Assembly: GCA_014237395.1 (NCBI GenBank)
Contig: JABZFP010000014.1
Location: 62,001 to 126,000 of the forward strand
Length of the DNA: 64,000 bases
Direction: 5' to 3'
Origin: Desulfobacteraceae bacterium
Lineage (GTDB): Bacteria > Desulfobacterota > Desulfobacteria > Desulfobacterales > UBA5852
In this document: positions 20,772-30,608 of the stretch, in pieces
Layout of the letters: each line of letters begins with the position of its first letter
Numbering within the stretch: position 1 is the stretch's first letter
Notes under the pieces: generated by a model
The model's input: only the letters and a program-made list of their open reading frames with translations
Told to the model about the DNA's origin: nothing
Databases searched by the model: none
Position numbers and translations under genes: made by a program

Positions 20772-21290
20772 ATGGCAAAGACGAAAAAGGACAAGCGTCG
20801 TGCGGTGCCTTCGGATCAACCACTAGGCCGCATCGGCTGGCGGGAATGGCTTGCCCTGCCGCAGCTTGGTATTCCGGCCATCAAGGCCAAAATCGACACC
20901 GGTGCCCGGACCTCGGCGCTGCACACGTTCAGCCTGGAAGAATTTTCCGCAGGCGGCATCCGCATGGTCCGCTTCGGCATCCACCCGCTGCAGAAACGCA
21001 AGGACATCGAATTGTTCTGCGAGGCCCCGGTTCTAGAGCGCCGCCGTGTCAAAGACTCGGGCGGTCATAGTGAAAAGCGCTACGTCATCCAGACCGACGT
21101 CGTGCTGAAAAATGAATTATGGCGGATCAATATCACCCTTACCAACCGTGATGCCATGATATTTCGAATGCTTCTGGGACGAACCGCGGTGGAAAAACGA
21201 TTTGTTATCGATCCCGGGCGGTCCTATACGGCCGGCAGGTCCCTGGCCAAAAACTATCCGAGGCGACCCGGATGGAAAGGAAAAAAATGA
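20772..21290 (+). CDS. RimK-associated retropepsin-like/ATP-dependent zinc protease family protein
   Basis: '[37 protein letters not shown]', '[26 protein letters not shown]'; upstream of rimK. Confidence 0.88.
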   Translation: MAKTKKDKRRAVPSDQPLGRIGWREWLALPQLGIPAIKAKIDTGARTSALHTFSLEEFSAGGIRMVRFGIHPLQKRKDIELFCEAPVLERRRVKDSGGHSEKRYVIQTDVVLKNELWRINITLTNRDAMIFRMLLGRTAVEKRFVIDPGRSYTAGRSLAKNYPRRPGWKGKK

Positions 21291-22192
21291 AAATTGGCAT
21301 ACTCTCCCGCAAGGCCGAGTTATATTCCACACGTCGATTGGTGGAGGCGGCGCGTGACCGCGACCACGAGGTCCGGGTGCTCAACCCGTTGCGCTGCTAT
21401 ATGGATATCACCTCTCACCATCCCGAAATTCACTACAAGGGCGAGAAGCTGCAGGGGTTCGATGCCATCATCCCCCGTATTGGCGCTTCCATCACCTTTT
21501 ATGGCACCGCTGTCGTGCGCCAGTTCGAAATGATCGGCGTATTCTGCCTCAATGAGTCGGTGGCCATCAGCCGCTCACGGGACAAGCTGCGCAGCCTGCA
21601 ACTGCTGGCCCGCAAGGGGCTCGGGCTTCCGGTGACCGGGTTTGCGCATTCGACCCAATACACGGACGATTTGATCAGTCTGGTGGGGGGGGCCCCCCTG
21701 GTGGTGAAGATGATCGAAGGCACCCAGGGGGTCGGCGTCGTCCTGGCGGAGACGGATAAGGCCGCTCAGAGCGTGATCCAGGCTTTTCGAAGTCTCAAGG
21801 CCAACATCCTGGTGCAGGAATATATCAAAGAATCCAGCGGCCGGGACATTCGCTGCTGGGTCATCGGGGATAAAGTCGTGGCGGCCATGCTGCGCCAGGG
21901 CCCGGAAGGGGAGTTCCGCTCGAACCTGCACCGGGGCGGGCGCGCGGAAACCATTCGCATTACCCCCGAGGAGCGGTCCACCGCCGTCCGGGCGGCCAAG
22001 ATCATGGGACTGCGTGTGGCCGGGGTCGACATGTTGCGTTCGAACCACGGACCGGTCATCATGGAGGTCAATTCTTCGCCGGGTTTGGAAGGCATCGAGA
22101 AGACCACCGGCAAGGATGTGGCCGGGATGGTGATTGCCTATATCGAGAAGAACGCCGCGCCCGGCAAAACCCGCACCAAGGGCCGGGGATGA
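21287..22192 (+). CDS. rimK: RimK family alpha-L-glutamate ligase
   Basis: '[29 protein letters not shown]', '[36 protein letters not shown]' ATP-grasp. Confidence 0.95.
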   Translation: MKIGILSRKAELYSTRRLVEAARDRDHEVRVLNPLRCYMDITSHHPEIHYKGEKLQGFDAIIPRIGASITFYGTAVVRQFEMIGVFCLNESVAISRSRDKLRSLQLLARKGLGLPVTGFAHSTQYTDDLISLVGGAPLVVKMIEGTQGVGVVLAETDKAAQSVIQAFRSLKANILVQEYIKESSGRDIRCWVIGDKVVAAMLRQGPEGEFRSNLHRGGRAETIRITPEERSTAVRAAKIMGLRVAGVDMLRSNHGPVIMEVNSSPGLEGIEKTTGKDVAGMVIAYIEKNAAPGKTRTKGRG

Positions 22193-23205
22193 TGCAGCCT
22201 GCCATCACCATCGCCGGCACACGGGTCAAACCGGGACAGCAGACCACCATTTCGGTCCCGGTCGCCCGCCTCTACACCCACACCGAAATGGCCATGCCGG
22301 TCCATGTGGTGCACGGGCGGCGTGAGGGCCCCCGCCTGTTTGTCAGCGGCGCCATCCACGGAGACGAGATCATCGGGACGGAGATCATACGACGGCTGAT
22401 GAAGCTGAAGCGATTGCGATCGATCCGGGGAACACTCCTGGCGGTTCCCGTGGTCAACGTTTACGGGTTTTTGCAGCATTCGCGCTATTCTCCGGACCGA
22501 AGGGACCTCAACCGTTTCTTCCCGGGGTCGGAGAAAGGATCGCTGACGTCGCAGCTGGCCGGCACCGTCATGGAGGAGGTGATCCAGGGCTGTACCCACG
22601 GCATCGATCTGCATGCCGGATCCAATCACCGGGCGAACCTGCCCCAGATCCGGGCGGCCATCGACGATCCGGAAACACTCCGGTTGGCCAAGGCGTTCAA
22701 GGTGCCGGTGATTATCAATGCCCGCCTGCGGGAAGGATCGTTGCGGCATGCCGCGGCGGAACTGGGCATTCCGACCCTGCTGTATGAAGCCGGGGAAGCC
22801 CTGCGGTTCGATGAGGTGGCGATTCGGGCGGGCCTGCGCGGTGTCATGTCGGTCATGCAGGCCCTGGGCATGTTGACCGCCAAACAATCGCCGGCATCCG
22901 ATATCGATCCCCTCATTGCGGACACCACCTCATGGGTGCGTGCGCCGATCAGCGGCATCCTGCGGATGAAAGTGCCGTTGGGCGGACGGGTGGCCAAGAA
23001 TTCCAAAATCGGCGAAATCGCCGACCCCTTTGGCGACGAGGAAGTGGAGATCCGTTCGCCGGTGTCCGGGATCGTCATCGGCCGCTTGAACCTGCCCCTG
23101 GTTCACCGGGGCGACGCGGTTATTCATATTGCCCATCTGGATCGGCTCAAGGGCATCGAACCGATCATCGAAGAGTTCCGGGAAGAAATAACGGAAGACC
23201 GATAG
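22189..23205 (+). CDS. Succinylglutamate desuccinylase/aspartoacylase family protein (M14-like)
   Basis: '[24 protein letters not shown]', '[17 protein letters not shown]', 4-nt overlap with rimK. Confidence 0.92.
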   Translation: MMQPAITIAGTRVKPGQQTTISVPVARLYTHTEMAMPVHVVHGRREGPRLFVSGAIHGDEIIGTEIIRRLMKLKRLRSIRGTLLAVPVVNVYGFLQHSRYSPDRRDLNRFFPGSEKGSLTSQLAGTVMEEVIQGCTHGIDLHAGSNHRANLPQIRAAIDDPETLRLAKAFKVPVIINARLREGSLRHAAAELGIPTLLYEAGEALRFDEVAIRAGLRGVMSVMQALGMLTAKQSPASDIDPLIADTTSWVRAPISGILRMKVPLGGRVAKNSKIGEIADPFGDEEVEIRSPVSGIVIGRLNLPLVHRGDAVIHIAHLDRLKGIEPIIEEFREEITEDR

Positions 23206-23241
23206 AACCCCCGTGAGCGTTTCCGCCCGGCATGCAGACCG

Positions 23242-24234
23242 CTACTCCAGTTTGTGCCGCAGGCGCTCCAGCTCTTCCCTTTTTCCAATCACGACCGCCA
23301 CGTCGCCGCCTTCCAGCTTTTCGGTTGGCAGGGGGTTGAAGATCATTTTGCTGCTGGGTTTTTTAATGGCAATCATGATGATGCCAAAGTCGCGCCGGAT
23401 ATTGCTTTCGAGCAGCGACTTCCCGGCCAATTCCGAATTGGGGCTGATCAAGGCTTCTTCGATGGCCAGGTCAAGCGAAGTGTTCATCAAGGCGGTATCG
23501 ATGAAATCGATGACGGTGGGTGTCTTGAGAACCTGCGCCATGCGGCGGCCGCCGAGCTGATAGGGGGCGACCACCCGGGAAGCGCCGGCACGGAGAAGTT
23601 TGCTTTCGTTGTTGATGTCCGAGGTGCGCGACAGCACAAAGATGTCGGGCCGCAACCCCTTGGCGGTCAGGGTGATGAACACATTGTTGGCGTCGGAGCG
23701 TACGGCGGTGACGAGCCCTTTGGCGGCCATGATTCCCGCCTGATGCAGGGTTTCCTCCACGGTCGCATCCATGATGAGATAGAGAAACTTGTGTTTTTCC
23801 AGGGCTTCGACCTTATCGGCATCCATTTCGATCACGACGAACGCTATGCCGGAGGCCGCCAATTCTTCACAGATAATCCGGCCGATGCGGCCGAAGCCGC
23901 AGACAATATAATGGTTTTCCAGGTCTTTGATGTCCTTGCGCAATTTGCGTCTCCCTAAATAAAATTGGAGTTCGCCCTCCACAAATATTCTGACGAGAAG
24001 CCCCAAGGTGTAGGTGCCCAGGCTGATGCCGGTTACGATGATAAAAATCGTGATGGCCCGTCCGCCGGGTGAGAGGGGTCGGATCTCGCTGAAACCAACC
24101 GTGCTGATGGTGATGATGGTCATGTAGAATGCATCATAGATTGTCATATGATCGACGATGACATAGCCCAGGGTACCGAGCGCAATGATGCCGCTGAAAA
24201 GAAGCAGGGATATTTTGATTTTGGAATAGTCCAT
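23242..24234 (-). CDS. Two-TM potassium channel with RCK (TrkA-N/TrkA-C) domains
   Basis: Pore-loop region 'MTIITISTVGFSEIRPLSPGGR'; 'HYIVCGFGRIGRIICEELAASG'; C-terminal TrkA_C-like region. Confidence 0.93.
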   Translation of the reverse strand: MDYSKIKISLLLFSGIIALGTLGYVIVDHMTIYDAFYMTIITISTVGFSEIRPLSPGGRAITIFIIVTGISLGTYTLGLLVRIFVEGELQFYLGRRKLRKDIKDLENHYIVCGFGRIGRIICEELAASGIAFVVIEMDADKVEALEKHKFLYLIMDATVEETLHQAGIMAAKGLVTAVRSDANNVFITLTAKGLRPDIFVLSRTSDINNESKLLRAGASRVVAPYQLGGRRMAQVLKTPTVIDFIDTALMNTSLDLAIEEALISPNSELAGKSLLESNIRRDFGIIMIAIKKPSSKMIFNPLPTEKLEGGDVAVVIGKREELERLRHKLE

Positions 24235-24265
24235 TCAGGCCGGGTTTCCTTCGGGCATTCAGGGA

Positions 24266-25576
24266 TTAGAGCAGGAACTGTTGAAATATCACGGCCAGGC
24301 TCAAAAAAGCCATGAACCCCATCACATCGGTCACCGTGGTCAGGATGATGTTCGAACTCTGGGCCGGATCGAGGCCGAGGCGCCGCATCAGCAGAGGAAT
24401 GGACGCTCCCGCCAGGCCGGCAAAAAACAAATTTAGCAGCATGCCCAGGCCGATGACAAGCCCCAGGTAGATATTACCGTACCATATCCAGGCCACCATG
24501 GCGGTGACGATGCCGATGACGACCCCGTTGATGGTCCCGAGTTGCGCTTCCTTGCGAATCAGTGGCAGGATTTTATGGTGCGGGATTTCGCGCATCACGA
24601 TGCCGCGCATGACCACCGCGAGGGACTGTGCTCCCGCATTGCCGCCCTGTCCGGCGACCACCGGAAGAAAAACAGCCAAAACCGTCAGTTTGGCAATGAT
24701 GCCTTCGAACATGGCCACCACGGCGGCCGCCATGAAGGCCGTGGCCAGGTTGACATGCAACCAGGGCAACCGTTTGCGCAGCGAAAAGGGGATGCTCGAA
24801 AAGGCTTTTTCATCGCCGCCGGCACCGAACATTTTCTGGATGTCTTGCGTCGCTTCTTCCCTGGCCCCCTGGATCATGCGCTCGGCTTTGATAATGCCCA
24901 CGATATGGTTGCTGCCGTCGACCACCGGAGCCGCAAAATACTTGCGCCGGGCCAGTTCCGAGGCGGCCTGGCGAACATCCGTGAAAGCATGGATGCTGAA
25001 AATTTCCGGGAGGATAATGGCGCCGAGCCGCTGGTCGGGGGGCGCCAACATTAAATCGCGCATGTTCAAAACGCCGCGCAGGCAGTTTTCGTCATCGACC
25101 ACATAGGCGTAGGAAACGGGGTAGCGCCGTTTGGCCAAGGCGCGGATTTTCTCGATGGCGTCCTCCGCCTTCAAATTCTGGTTGAAAGCCAAGTAGTTGG
25201 CGGTCATGATGCGTCCGACACTGCCTTCCGGGTAATCCAGGTGTTCACGAATCTGTTCCTGGAGTTTGTCGGAAAAACGATCTTTCATGCGCTGTCGGTA
25301 CTCCGGCGGCAGCTGTGACAGGATGGCACCGGCCAGTTGCGGGTCGAGTTTGGCCGCCAGCGCCCCCATGAAGCTGTCGTCGGCCGTCTTCAGAAGATCC
25401 GCCGCAAAACTGATCTGCAGATTGCGGATGGCCCTTTCGGCCACATCCACCGGCAGGGCCTGAAAAATTTTGGCGGCCTCGTCTTCCGGCAAACCTTCGA
25501 GCAGGAAGGTGGCGCCGGCGATGTCGTGGGCAAAGCTTTTCTGAACAAAGGTCAGGAAAGCGTTTTGATCGTTCAT
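24266..25576 (-). CDS. mgtE: Magnesium transporter MgtE
   Basis: MgtE_N, CBS region and 'GQGGNAGAQSLAVVMRGI' channel motif; start moved to 25576 (SD). Confidence 0.95.
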   Translation of the reverse strand: MNDQNAFLTFVQKSFAHDIAGATFLLEGLPEDEAAKIFQALPVDVAERAIRNLQISFAADLLKTADDSFMGALAAKLDPQLAGAILSQLPPEYRQRMKDRFSDKLQEQIREHLDYPEGSVGRIMTANYLAFNQNLKAEDAIEKIRALAKRRYPVSYAYVVDDENCLRGVLNMRDLMLAPPDQRLGAIILPEIFSIHAFTDVRQAASELARRKYFAAPVVDGSNHIVGIIKAERMIQGAREEATQDIQKMFGAGGDEKAFSSIPFSLRKRLPWLHVNLATAFMAAAVVAMFEGIIAKLTVLAVFLPVVAGQGGNAGAQSLAVVMRGIVMREIPHHKILPLIRKEAQLGTINGVVIGIVTAMVAWIWYGNIYLGLVIGLGMLLNLFFAGLAGASIPLLMRRLGLDPAQSSNIILTTVTDVMGFMAFLSLAVIFQQFLL

Positions 25577-25637
25577 GGGGGATTCTCCTGGCAGGTGCTG
25601 GGTGGTCTGCCGCGATTGGGCGGGCATCTGCTCGCCT

Positions 25638-27074
25638 TTATCGGCTCACTGTGATGGTGACCTCCACGTCGGGCCAGCGCTTGTCGACCGGATGCAGCGC
25701 GGGCGGTGCGATGATTTTACAATAGATGACCGTTTTCTCCTTCAGGTTTTCCAGGTAGATAGGGGTGGTCATCACGTTGTCCGGTTTGTTCTGGTCCAAG
25801 GGGGAGAGTACCTTGACGGAGCTGGGGCTGACCGCCACCGATTGAAGTTTGAGCCTGTTGGGCAGTTTTCCCACCAGTTGCGGTTTGATCGGGATGTCTT
25901 TTTCGGCAAGGGCCGCCAGCGACAGGTCGATACTGGAGGGAACGATGTCCAGAAGTTCGACCCCCCGGGGCAGACGGATGTTTTGCGAGGTAATGACGAA
26001 GGTCTGTTTGCCCGCTACGGCCTTGGTTAGATTGATTTTGGCTCTCAGCAGGGACGGATCAAGGGCGTTGAGATCGGATCGGGAGCCGGCGATATGCAGC
26101 CGGACCTCCTTGTCCTTGTCGCCTACCAGAAGCAGGTCGGATGGTGTGGCCGTGAATTCAACCGGCACCGTCACCATCTTCTCCAACTGTTCGCCCTGGC
26201 TGATGAACAGGGTGGTCCAGAAAGCGACGGCCAGCGCCAAACTGGCGATCATTTGTGACATCATCTCACGACGCGCCCGTCCCCCCGGAATGACGAAGGG
26301 ATAAGCGGCGGCCTCTTTCCAGTGCCGGATGATGGCGGCCACGAGTTCATCGGCATGGGCAAGTGGCCGCATCTCCCCCTTCAGGAAAAGGGATACCTGA
26401 CCGCGTTCTTCAGACACTAGCACCGTCAAGGCGTCGGATTTTTCAGCCAGCCCCATGGCGGCATGGTGGCGGGTACCGTATTCATCGGTCAGTTGCTGAC
26501 TTTGTGAAACCGGCAGGCGGACACCCAGCCGGGCGAAGCGCCCTTTTTCAACAATCAAGGCACCGTCGTGCCCGGGCGAGTGAGGATCGAAGATGCTTCG
26601 CAGGAGGGGGATGCTGGGACGGGCATCCAAAGGATATCCGCCCGACACCCATTCCCGGATCGTCTCGCGTCCCGGAAAAACCACCAGGGCCCCCCGTCGT
26701 TCTTTGGCCAGGGTGAAGAGGGTGTAAGCGATCAGCCGTGAGACGACGTCGCCGGGGTCGGAGGTGCGCGAACTTCGGACCGATGCGGCCCGTTCGAAAA
26801 ATTTCCGAAGTTCGGGTTGAAAGATGACGATCAGGGCCAGTACCGCCACCTGGCTGAAGTTGCCGAAAATCCATTCGATGGTGCGTAAATTCAGAAAACG
26901 GGCCACCAGGAAGATGGCGACGGCCACCAGAATGCCGGTTGCGATTTTCCAGGTTCCCAGACGAACGAGGGTTCGGTAAAGGAAAAATAAACCGGCGGCG
27001 ATCAGCAGAATTTCTGCGGCAGAGCGCCAGGCGAGAAAGGCTTTAAAAAAGCCAATAGCGCCGAGGAAGTCCAT
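25638..27074 (-). CDS. Fusion of CdaA-type diadenylate cyclase (DisA_N) with YbbR/CdaR-like domains
   Basis: N-terminal TMs, 'FDPHSPGHDGALIVEKGRFARLGVRLPVS...EYGTRHHAAMGLAEKSDALTVLVSEERGQVSLF', then TM and YbbR-like repeats. Confidence 0.93.
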   Translation of the reverse strand: MDFLGAIGFFKAFLAWRSAAEILLIAAGLFFLYRTLVRLGTWKIATGILVAVAIFLVARFLNLRTIEWIFGNFSQVAVLALIVIFQPELRKFFERAASVRSSRTSDPGDVVSRLIAYTLFTLAKERRGALVVFPGRETIREWVSGGYPLDARPSIPLLRSIFDPHSPGHDGALIVEKGRFARLGVRLPVSQSQQLTDEYGTRHHAAMGLAEKSDALTVLVSEERGQVSLFLKGEMRPLAHADELVAAIIRHWKEAAAYPFVIPGGRARREMMSQMIASLALAVAFWTTLFISQGEQLEKMVTVPVEFTATPSDLLLVGDKDKEVRLHIAGSRSDLNALDPSLLRAKINLTKAVAGKQTFVITSQNIRLPRGVELLDIVPSSIDLSLAALAEKDIPIKPQLVGKLPNRLKLQSVAVSPSSVKVLSPLDQNKPDNVMTTPIYLENLKEKTVIYCKIIAPPALHPVDKRWPDVEVTITVSR

Positions 27075-27401
27075 AGCGGTCTCTTTCTCCAGATAGGGCA
27101 GGCGGATTTTATTTCAATATCGACCCGTGTCGCCCGGTCGGGGGGTGGATGACAGGTATAGGGTATGCTCCCTGCGCCAGAAACGCAAGGCTGCGGCGAG
27201 GATGCCCAACAAGATGGATCATTTCCAAGGGCCGATAGCGGTGAGCGATCTGACGTCATCGGGGGAAGACAAATGTCTCACCGTTTTTTTGCCCTCATCG
27301 GGTTGGCGGGGCAAACAGGGCCATTGTCCGGGCATGACGATGTCATGACCGGTGCGGTGATGGAATCAAATGGTGTTTCCCGCGAAGGGAATGGGGTGGT
27401 C

Positions 27402-27623
27402 CTAAATAAAAGACGATTCTTCATAGTCGAAACGCTGGCGGCTCTTATCCTTGCGGCGGTCGCCGCGGCCTTCCGGCCGGTTGTCCATGCGGACTTTGTG
27501 TTGCCGGCACGTCTGGCAACGGCGGGGGGCGTCGAAGCCCTGCTGGCTGTGTCGTATCTGTTCTTTGACGGAATAGGTAAACGGTTCGTCGCACTGCACG
27601 CAGAACAGCATTTGGTCCTTCAT
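27402..27623 (-). CDS. Small zinc-ribbon protein (probable zinc-binding domain)
   Basis: 'FCVQCDEPFTYSVKEQIRHSQQGFDAPRRCQTCR' CxxC...CxxC. Confidence 0.8.
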   Translation of the reverse strand: MKDQMLFCVQCDEPFTYSVKEQIRHSQQGFDAPRRCQTCRQHKVRMDNRPEGRGDRRKDKSRQRFDYEESSFI

Positions 27624-28269
27624 TTAAATTCTCCACAGAATGTTCGATGCTGCATGGTTTTTCGATCCGTATGTGCGGGCCGGGTCAGCCGACCGACTCC
27701 TATCCACAAAAGCAAAGATAATGCCAAACTTCAATGGGGCCGATGGCGTCGCATACGCGCGCATTTTGATCGTCGATTGCGGCCCTAAATTTGGCAACCT
27801 ACTGAATATGTTTTAATTATAAGATCTTTTCCACTGAGGCAGCCTCACGGTGTCTGTCACCCAAGGCCAACGATCAGGGCGGTTTTACCCGTTGGAATCG
27901 GAATCATCGCAGGTTTCGGCCTCAAAAACGGAACTGATGTTTCTGGTTAAAATAAATAATGATTACTTATGGTTAAACGGTTTTGGGCGCGCTATGAGGA
28001 TGAATATGTGCGCCCGGTTGTTTGGCGTCGGAATCTTCGGTTCCGATATTTGTCGTTAAATTAATAATATAATTAAATATCAATAGGTTGTAATTGGGCA
28101 CGAGTATTGCTTTTAAAAGCTAACCGCTTACAAGGCGGATTAATGAAAGCCACGGGCCAGGCATAATTCAAGGAAAAGGCCGCCATGCCGGCCATTGCAG
28201 CTTATCGACGGGTTTCCATGTCGATTCTTTTCGGTTGATCGAAGCATAACAGGGATACGTGGGAAGACG

Positions 28270-29250
28270 ATGAAGATAGCCGGTTTCAAACGAGAGGTGA
28301 CCGAGGGAACCGTGGCATTGACGCCCCCGGGGGCTATGCGCGGGTGGAACGATCTGCTGCGGCGCCACCACATCCAGGGCTGGTTGAGGGATATGGCGTT
28401 TATCGCTGCGGGTTGCATCGTGTTCGTCGTCGGGATGAATGCGCTGCTGATTCCGCACCAGTTGATTGCCGGTGGGCTTACAGGGGCCGCGCTTCTGCTG
28501 CATTATGCGGTTCCCCTTTTTGATGTCGGGTGGTGGTATTTTTTCCTCAATATTCCCCTGTTGTGGCTTGGCTGGCGGAACAGCGGGCGGCGCTTCATGA
28601 TTCTGACGGCCTATGGCATGACGGCGTTTTCGTTGGCGGCCAGTTGGATTTCAGTGGCCCCGTTGGCCGTATATGACCCGATCACGGCGGCGCTTGCGGC
28701 CGGGGTGATCTGTGGTCTGGGCGCAGGCCTGATTCTGCGGTCCCGTGGGTCTGCCGGCGGCCTCGACATTCTTTCGATCTACCTGCGGGAGCGATTCGGT
28801 TTTTCACTGGGATCGCTCGGCTTTGTCATGAACGGTGCCATTCTCCTGGCCGGAGCATGGTTCCATGACCTGCAGACCGCACTGTATTCGGCCATTTTTA
28901 TTTTTGTGTGTGCCCGTGTCGTGGATGCGGTGCTGGTGGGGGTCAACCCTCAGAAAATGGTTCTGGTCATTTCCGACCGTTCGGAAGACATCGCCCGGGA
29001 TCTGATGGACCAGATGAAATACGGCGTGACCTATTTACAGGGTGAAGGCGGCTTTGCCCGCAAGGAGAAAAAGATCATCTGTTCCGTTGTGAAGTCGATG
29101 GATTTGCCGCGGTTCAAAGCCTGCGCTTTGCGTGTGGACCCAAAGGCCCTGCTGGTGGTTAACGACACCTGCGAAGTGGCGGGACCCAGAACATTTGCCG
29201 GCATCACCGCGAAAGCGCTCTGCCACGAGGGGATCGTCCATGAAAGATGA
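28270..29250 (+). CDS. YitT family membrane protein
   Basis: 'VVGMNALLIPHQLIAGGLTGAALLLHY', 'GSAGGLDILSIYLRERFGFSLGS', C-terminal DUF2179 region. Confidence 0.9.
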   Translation: MKIAGFKREVTEGTVALTPPGAMRGWNDLLRRHHIQGWLRDMAFIAAGCIVFVVGMNALLIPHQLIAGGLTGAALLLHYAVPLFDVGWWYFFLNIPLLWLGWRNSGRRFMILTAYGMTAFSLAASWISVAPLAVYDPITAALAAGVICGLGAGLILRSRGSAGGLDILSIYLRERFGFSLGSLGFVMNGAILLAGAWFHDLQTALYSAIFIFVCARVVDAVLVGVNPQKMVLVISDRSEDIARDLMDQMKYGVTYLQGEGGFARKEKKIICSVVKSMDLPRFKACALRVDPKALLVVNDTCEVAGPRTFAGITAKALCHEGIVHER

Positions 29251-29485
29251 TCTGCTCTGTTGCCCCCGCGATCCGCACAGTTTCTACCAGCGCGCCGTAT
29301 GTCAGGAAATATTCCGGAAAAATTCGATGCGCCGCTGGTGCCGCGACTGCATCCATTTTATCGAACCGATCCCTGCCGAAAGGAGGCCTCCCGATGATGA
29401 CCATGGAAGAACACCTGTTTTTGAAGCAACTTATGGTGGACCAGCTGGAGGAACTGCAGCGCAAGGCGGACGGGACGGTCAGTGA
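29240..29485 (+). CDS. Possible small Cys-rich protein overlapping the ends of yitT-like and DksA-like genes
   Basis: 'MKDDLLCCPRDPHSFYQRAVCQEIFRKNSMRRWCRDCIHFIE'; C-terminal part overlaps the DksA-like gene out of frame. Confidence 0.4.
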   Translation: MKDDLLCCPRDPHSFYQRAVCQEIFRKNSMRRWCRDCIHFIEPIPAERRPPDDDHGRTPVFEATYGGPAGGTAAQGGRDGQ

Positions 29486-29762
29486 CCTGCTGCTATTGTC
29501 GATTCATTCGGCGGACGAACTGGACACATCGGCCATGGATGCGGACCGGAGCTTTACCCTTCGGATTCGTGACCGCGAAAGCAAACTGATCAACAAAATT
29601 AAAGCAGCCCTGCGCCGCATGGAAGAAGGGGACTATGGCGAGTGTGAGATGTGCGGTGAAGATATTGGTATCGCCCGTCTGCGGGCGCGGCCGGTGACGA
29701 CATTTTGTATCCATTGTAAAACCAAGTTGGAAAACCAGGAAAAAATTGTGAGCGGTTTTTAA
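29394..29762 (+). CDS. DksA/TraR-type zinc-finger protein
   Basis: 'ALRRMEEGDYGECEMCGEDIGIARLRARPVTTFCIHCK'; SD aggagg upstream. Confidence 0.93.
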   Translation: MMTMEEHLFLKQLMVDQLEELQRKADGTVSDLLLLSIHSADELDTSAMDADRSFTLRIRDRESKLINKIKAALRRMEEGDYGECEMCGEDIGIARLRARPVTTFCIHCKTKLENQEKIVSGF

Positions 29763-29789
29763 CTAAATTAAAAATAAAAGGATACGGAA

Positions 29790-30137
29790 ATGAACTGGAA
29801 ATTCTGGCAAAAGACGGAGGAGGCCCCCCAAGAAGCCCCGGGACAGTCCCGGCCTAGAGATCTACCCGAGGCCGTAGGCCGCTATCTTGTTGTTGATCTG
29901 AAGATGGATCCGGACTGGGTCTGGACCCTCAAAGCGGCAATGTGCCGGCGGGAAGAAGACAAGAACACCAAAGATTTCCGTATCTTCAACCCGGCTACGG
30001 CCGATGCTGCCAGTGCGAAAATCCGAAATTTCAATTCGCTTGATGCGTACCCCGATCTTGTTCTTTACGAAGGCTGGTATAACAAGAAAGCCAATCAACT
30101 GAAGTTGACCGATAAAACTCTAAAAAAGGCGAGCTAA
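29790..30137 (+). CDS. Hypothetical protein (115 aa)
   Basis: Intact ORF with ribosome-binding context between DksA-like and HU genes. Confidence 0.7.
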   Translation: MNWKFWQKTEEAPQEAPGQSRPRDLPEAVGRYLVVDLKMDPDWVWTLKAAMCRREEDKNTKDFRIFNPATADAASAKIRNFNSLDAYPDLVLYEGWYNKKANQLKLTDKTLKKAS

Positions 30138-30139
30138 CC

Positions 30140-30409
30140 ATGAAAAAAGCGGATATTATCGAACTGATGGAAAAATCGCTCGGGGATCGCGAGCAAGCCC
30201 GTAAGGCGGTGGATTCCTTGCTGGAGGGGATCGTCCAGGCCCTCAAAAAAGGAGAATCCGTTTCCCTCAGGGATCTGGGGACCTTCAAGTGCGTGCAGCG
30301 CCAGGCCCGCCAGGGCATCAACCCCCGTACCGGCGAGAAAATCCAGATCAAAGCCCGCAAAGCGGTTCGGTTCTCCTCGGGAACCAAGCTGCAGCGCGCC
30401 GTCAACTGA
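30140..30409 (+). CDS. HU/IHF family DNA-binding protein
   Basis: 'VSLRDLGTFKCVQRQARQGINPRTGEKIQIKARKAVRFSSGTKLQRAVN'. Confidence 0.95.
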   Translation: MKKADIIELMEKSLGDREQARKAVDSLLEGIVQALKKGESVSLRDLGTFKCVQRQARQGINPRTGEKIQIKARKAVRFSSGTKLQRAVN

Positions 30410-30434
30410 TACGCAAAACGCAGTAACCCGCCAT

Positions 30435-30467
30435 AAAAAGGGCCGTGCCATCAGGCGCGGCCCTTTT
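30435..30467 (+). terminator. Intrinsic terminator downstream of HU gene
   Basis: aaaaagggccgtgcc-atca-ggcgcggccctttt. Confidence 0.9.
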
Positions 30468-30608
30468 CAAGTCTGAAGGCGCCTTTCTGCCGGCAAGGGA
30501 AACGGCTTGACGGGGCGCTCCAATCGCTTTAGGGTACGCATGAATCGGGTGTGCCGACCCCTGCTGTATTCCAACCATCCTCAATACACGACCATTAAAG
30601 GTAAATCG

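Noticed and set aside
27075-27400. Checked upstream of the diadenylate cyclase for a ydaO/c-di-AMP riboswitch
   Set aside because: No recognisable ydaO core by eye; a covariance-model scan would be needed
28060-28160. AT-rich intergenic stretch considered as a mobile-element boundary
   Set aside because: No inverted repeats, direct repeats or transposase fragments seen
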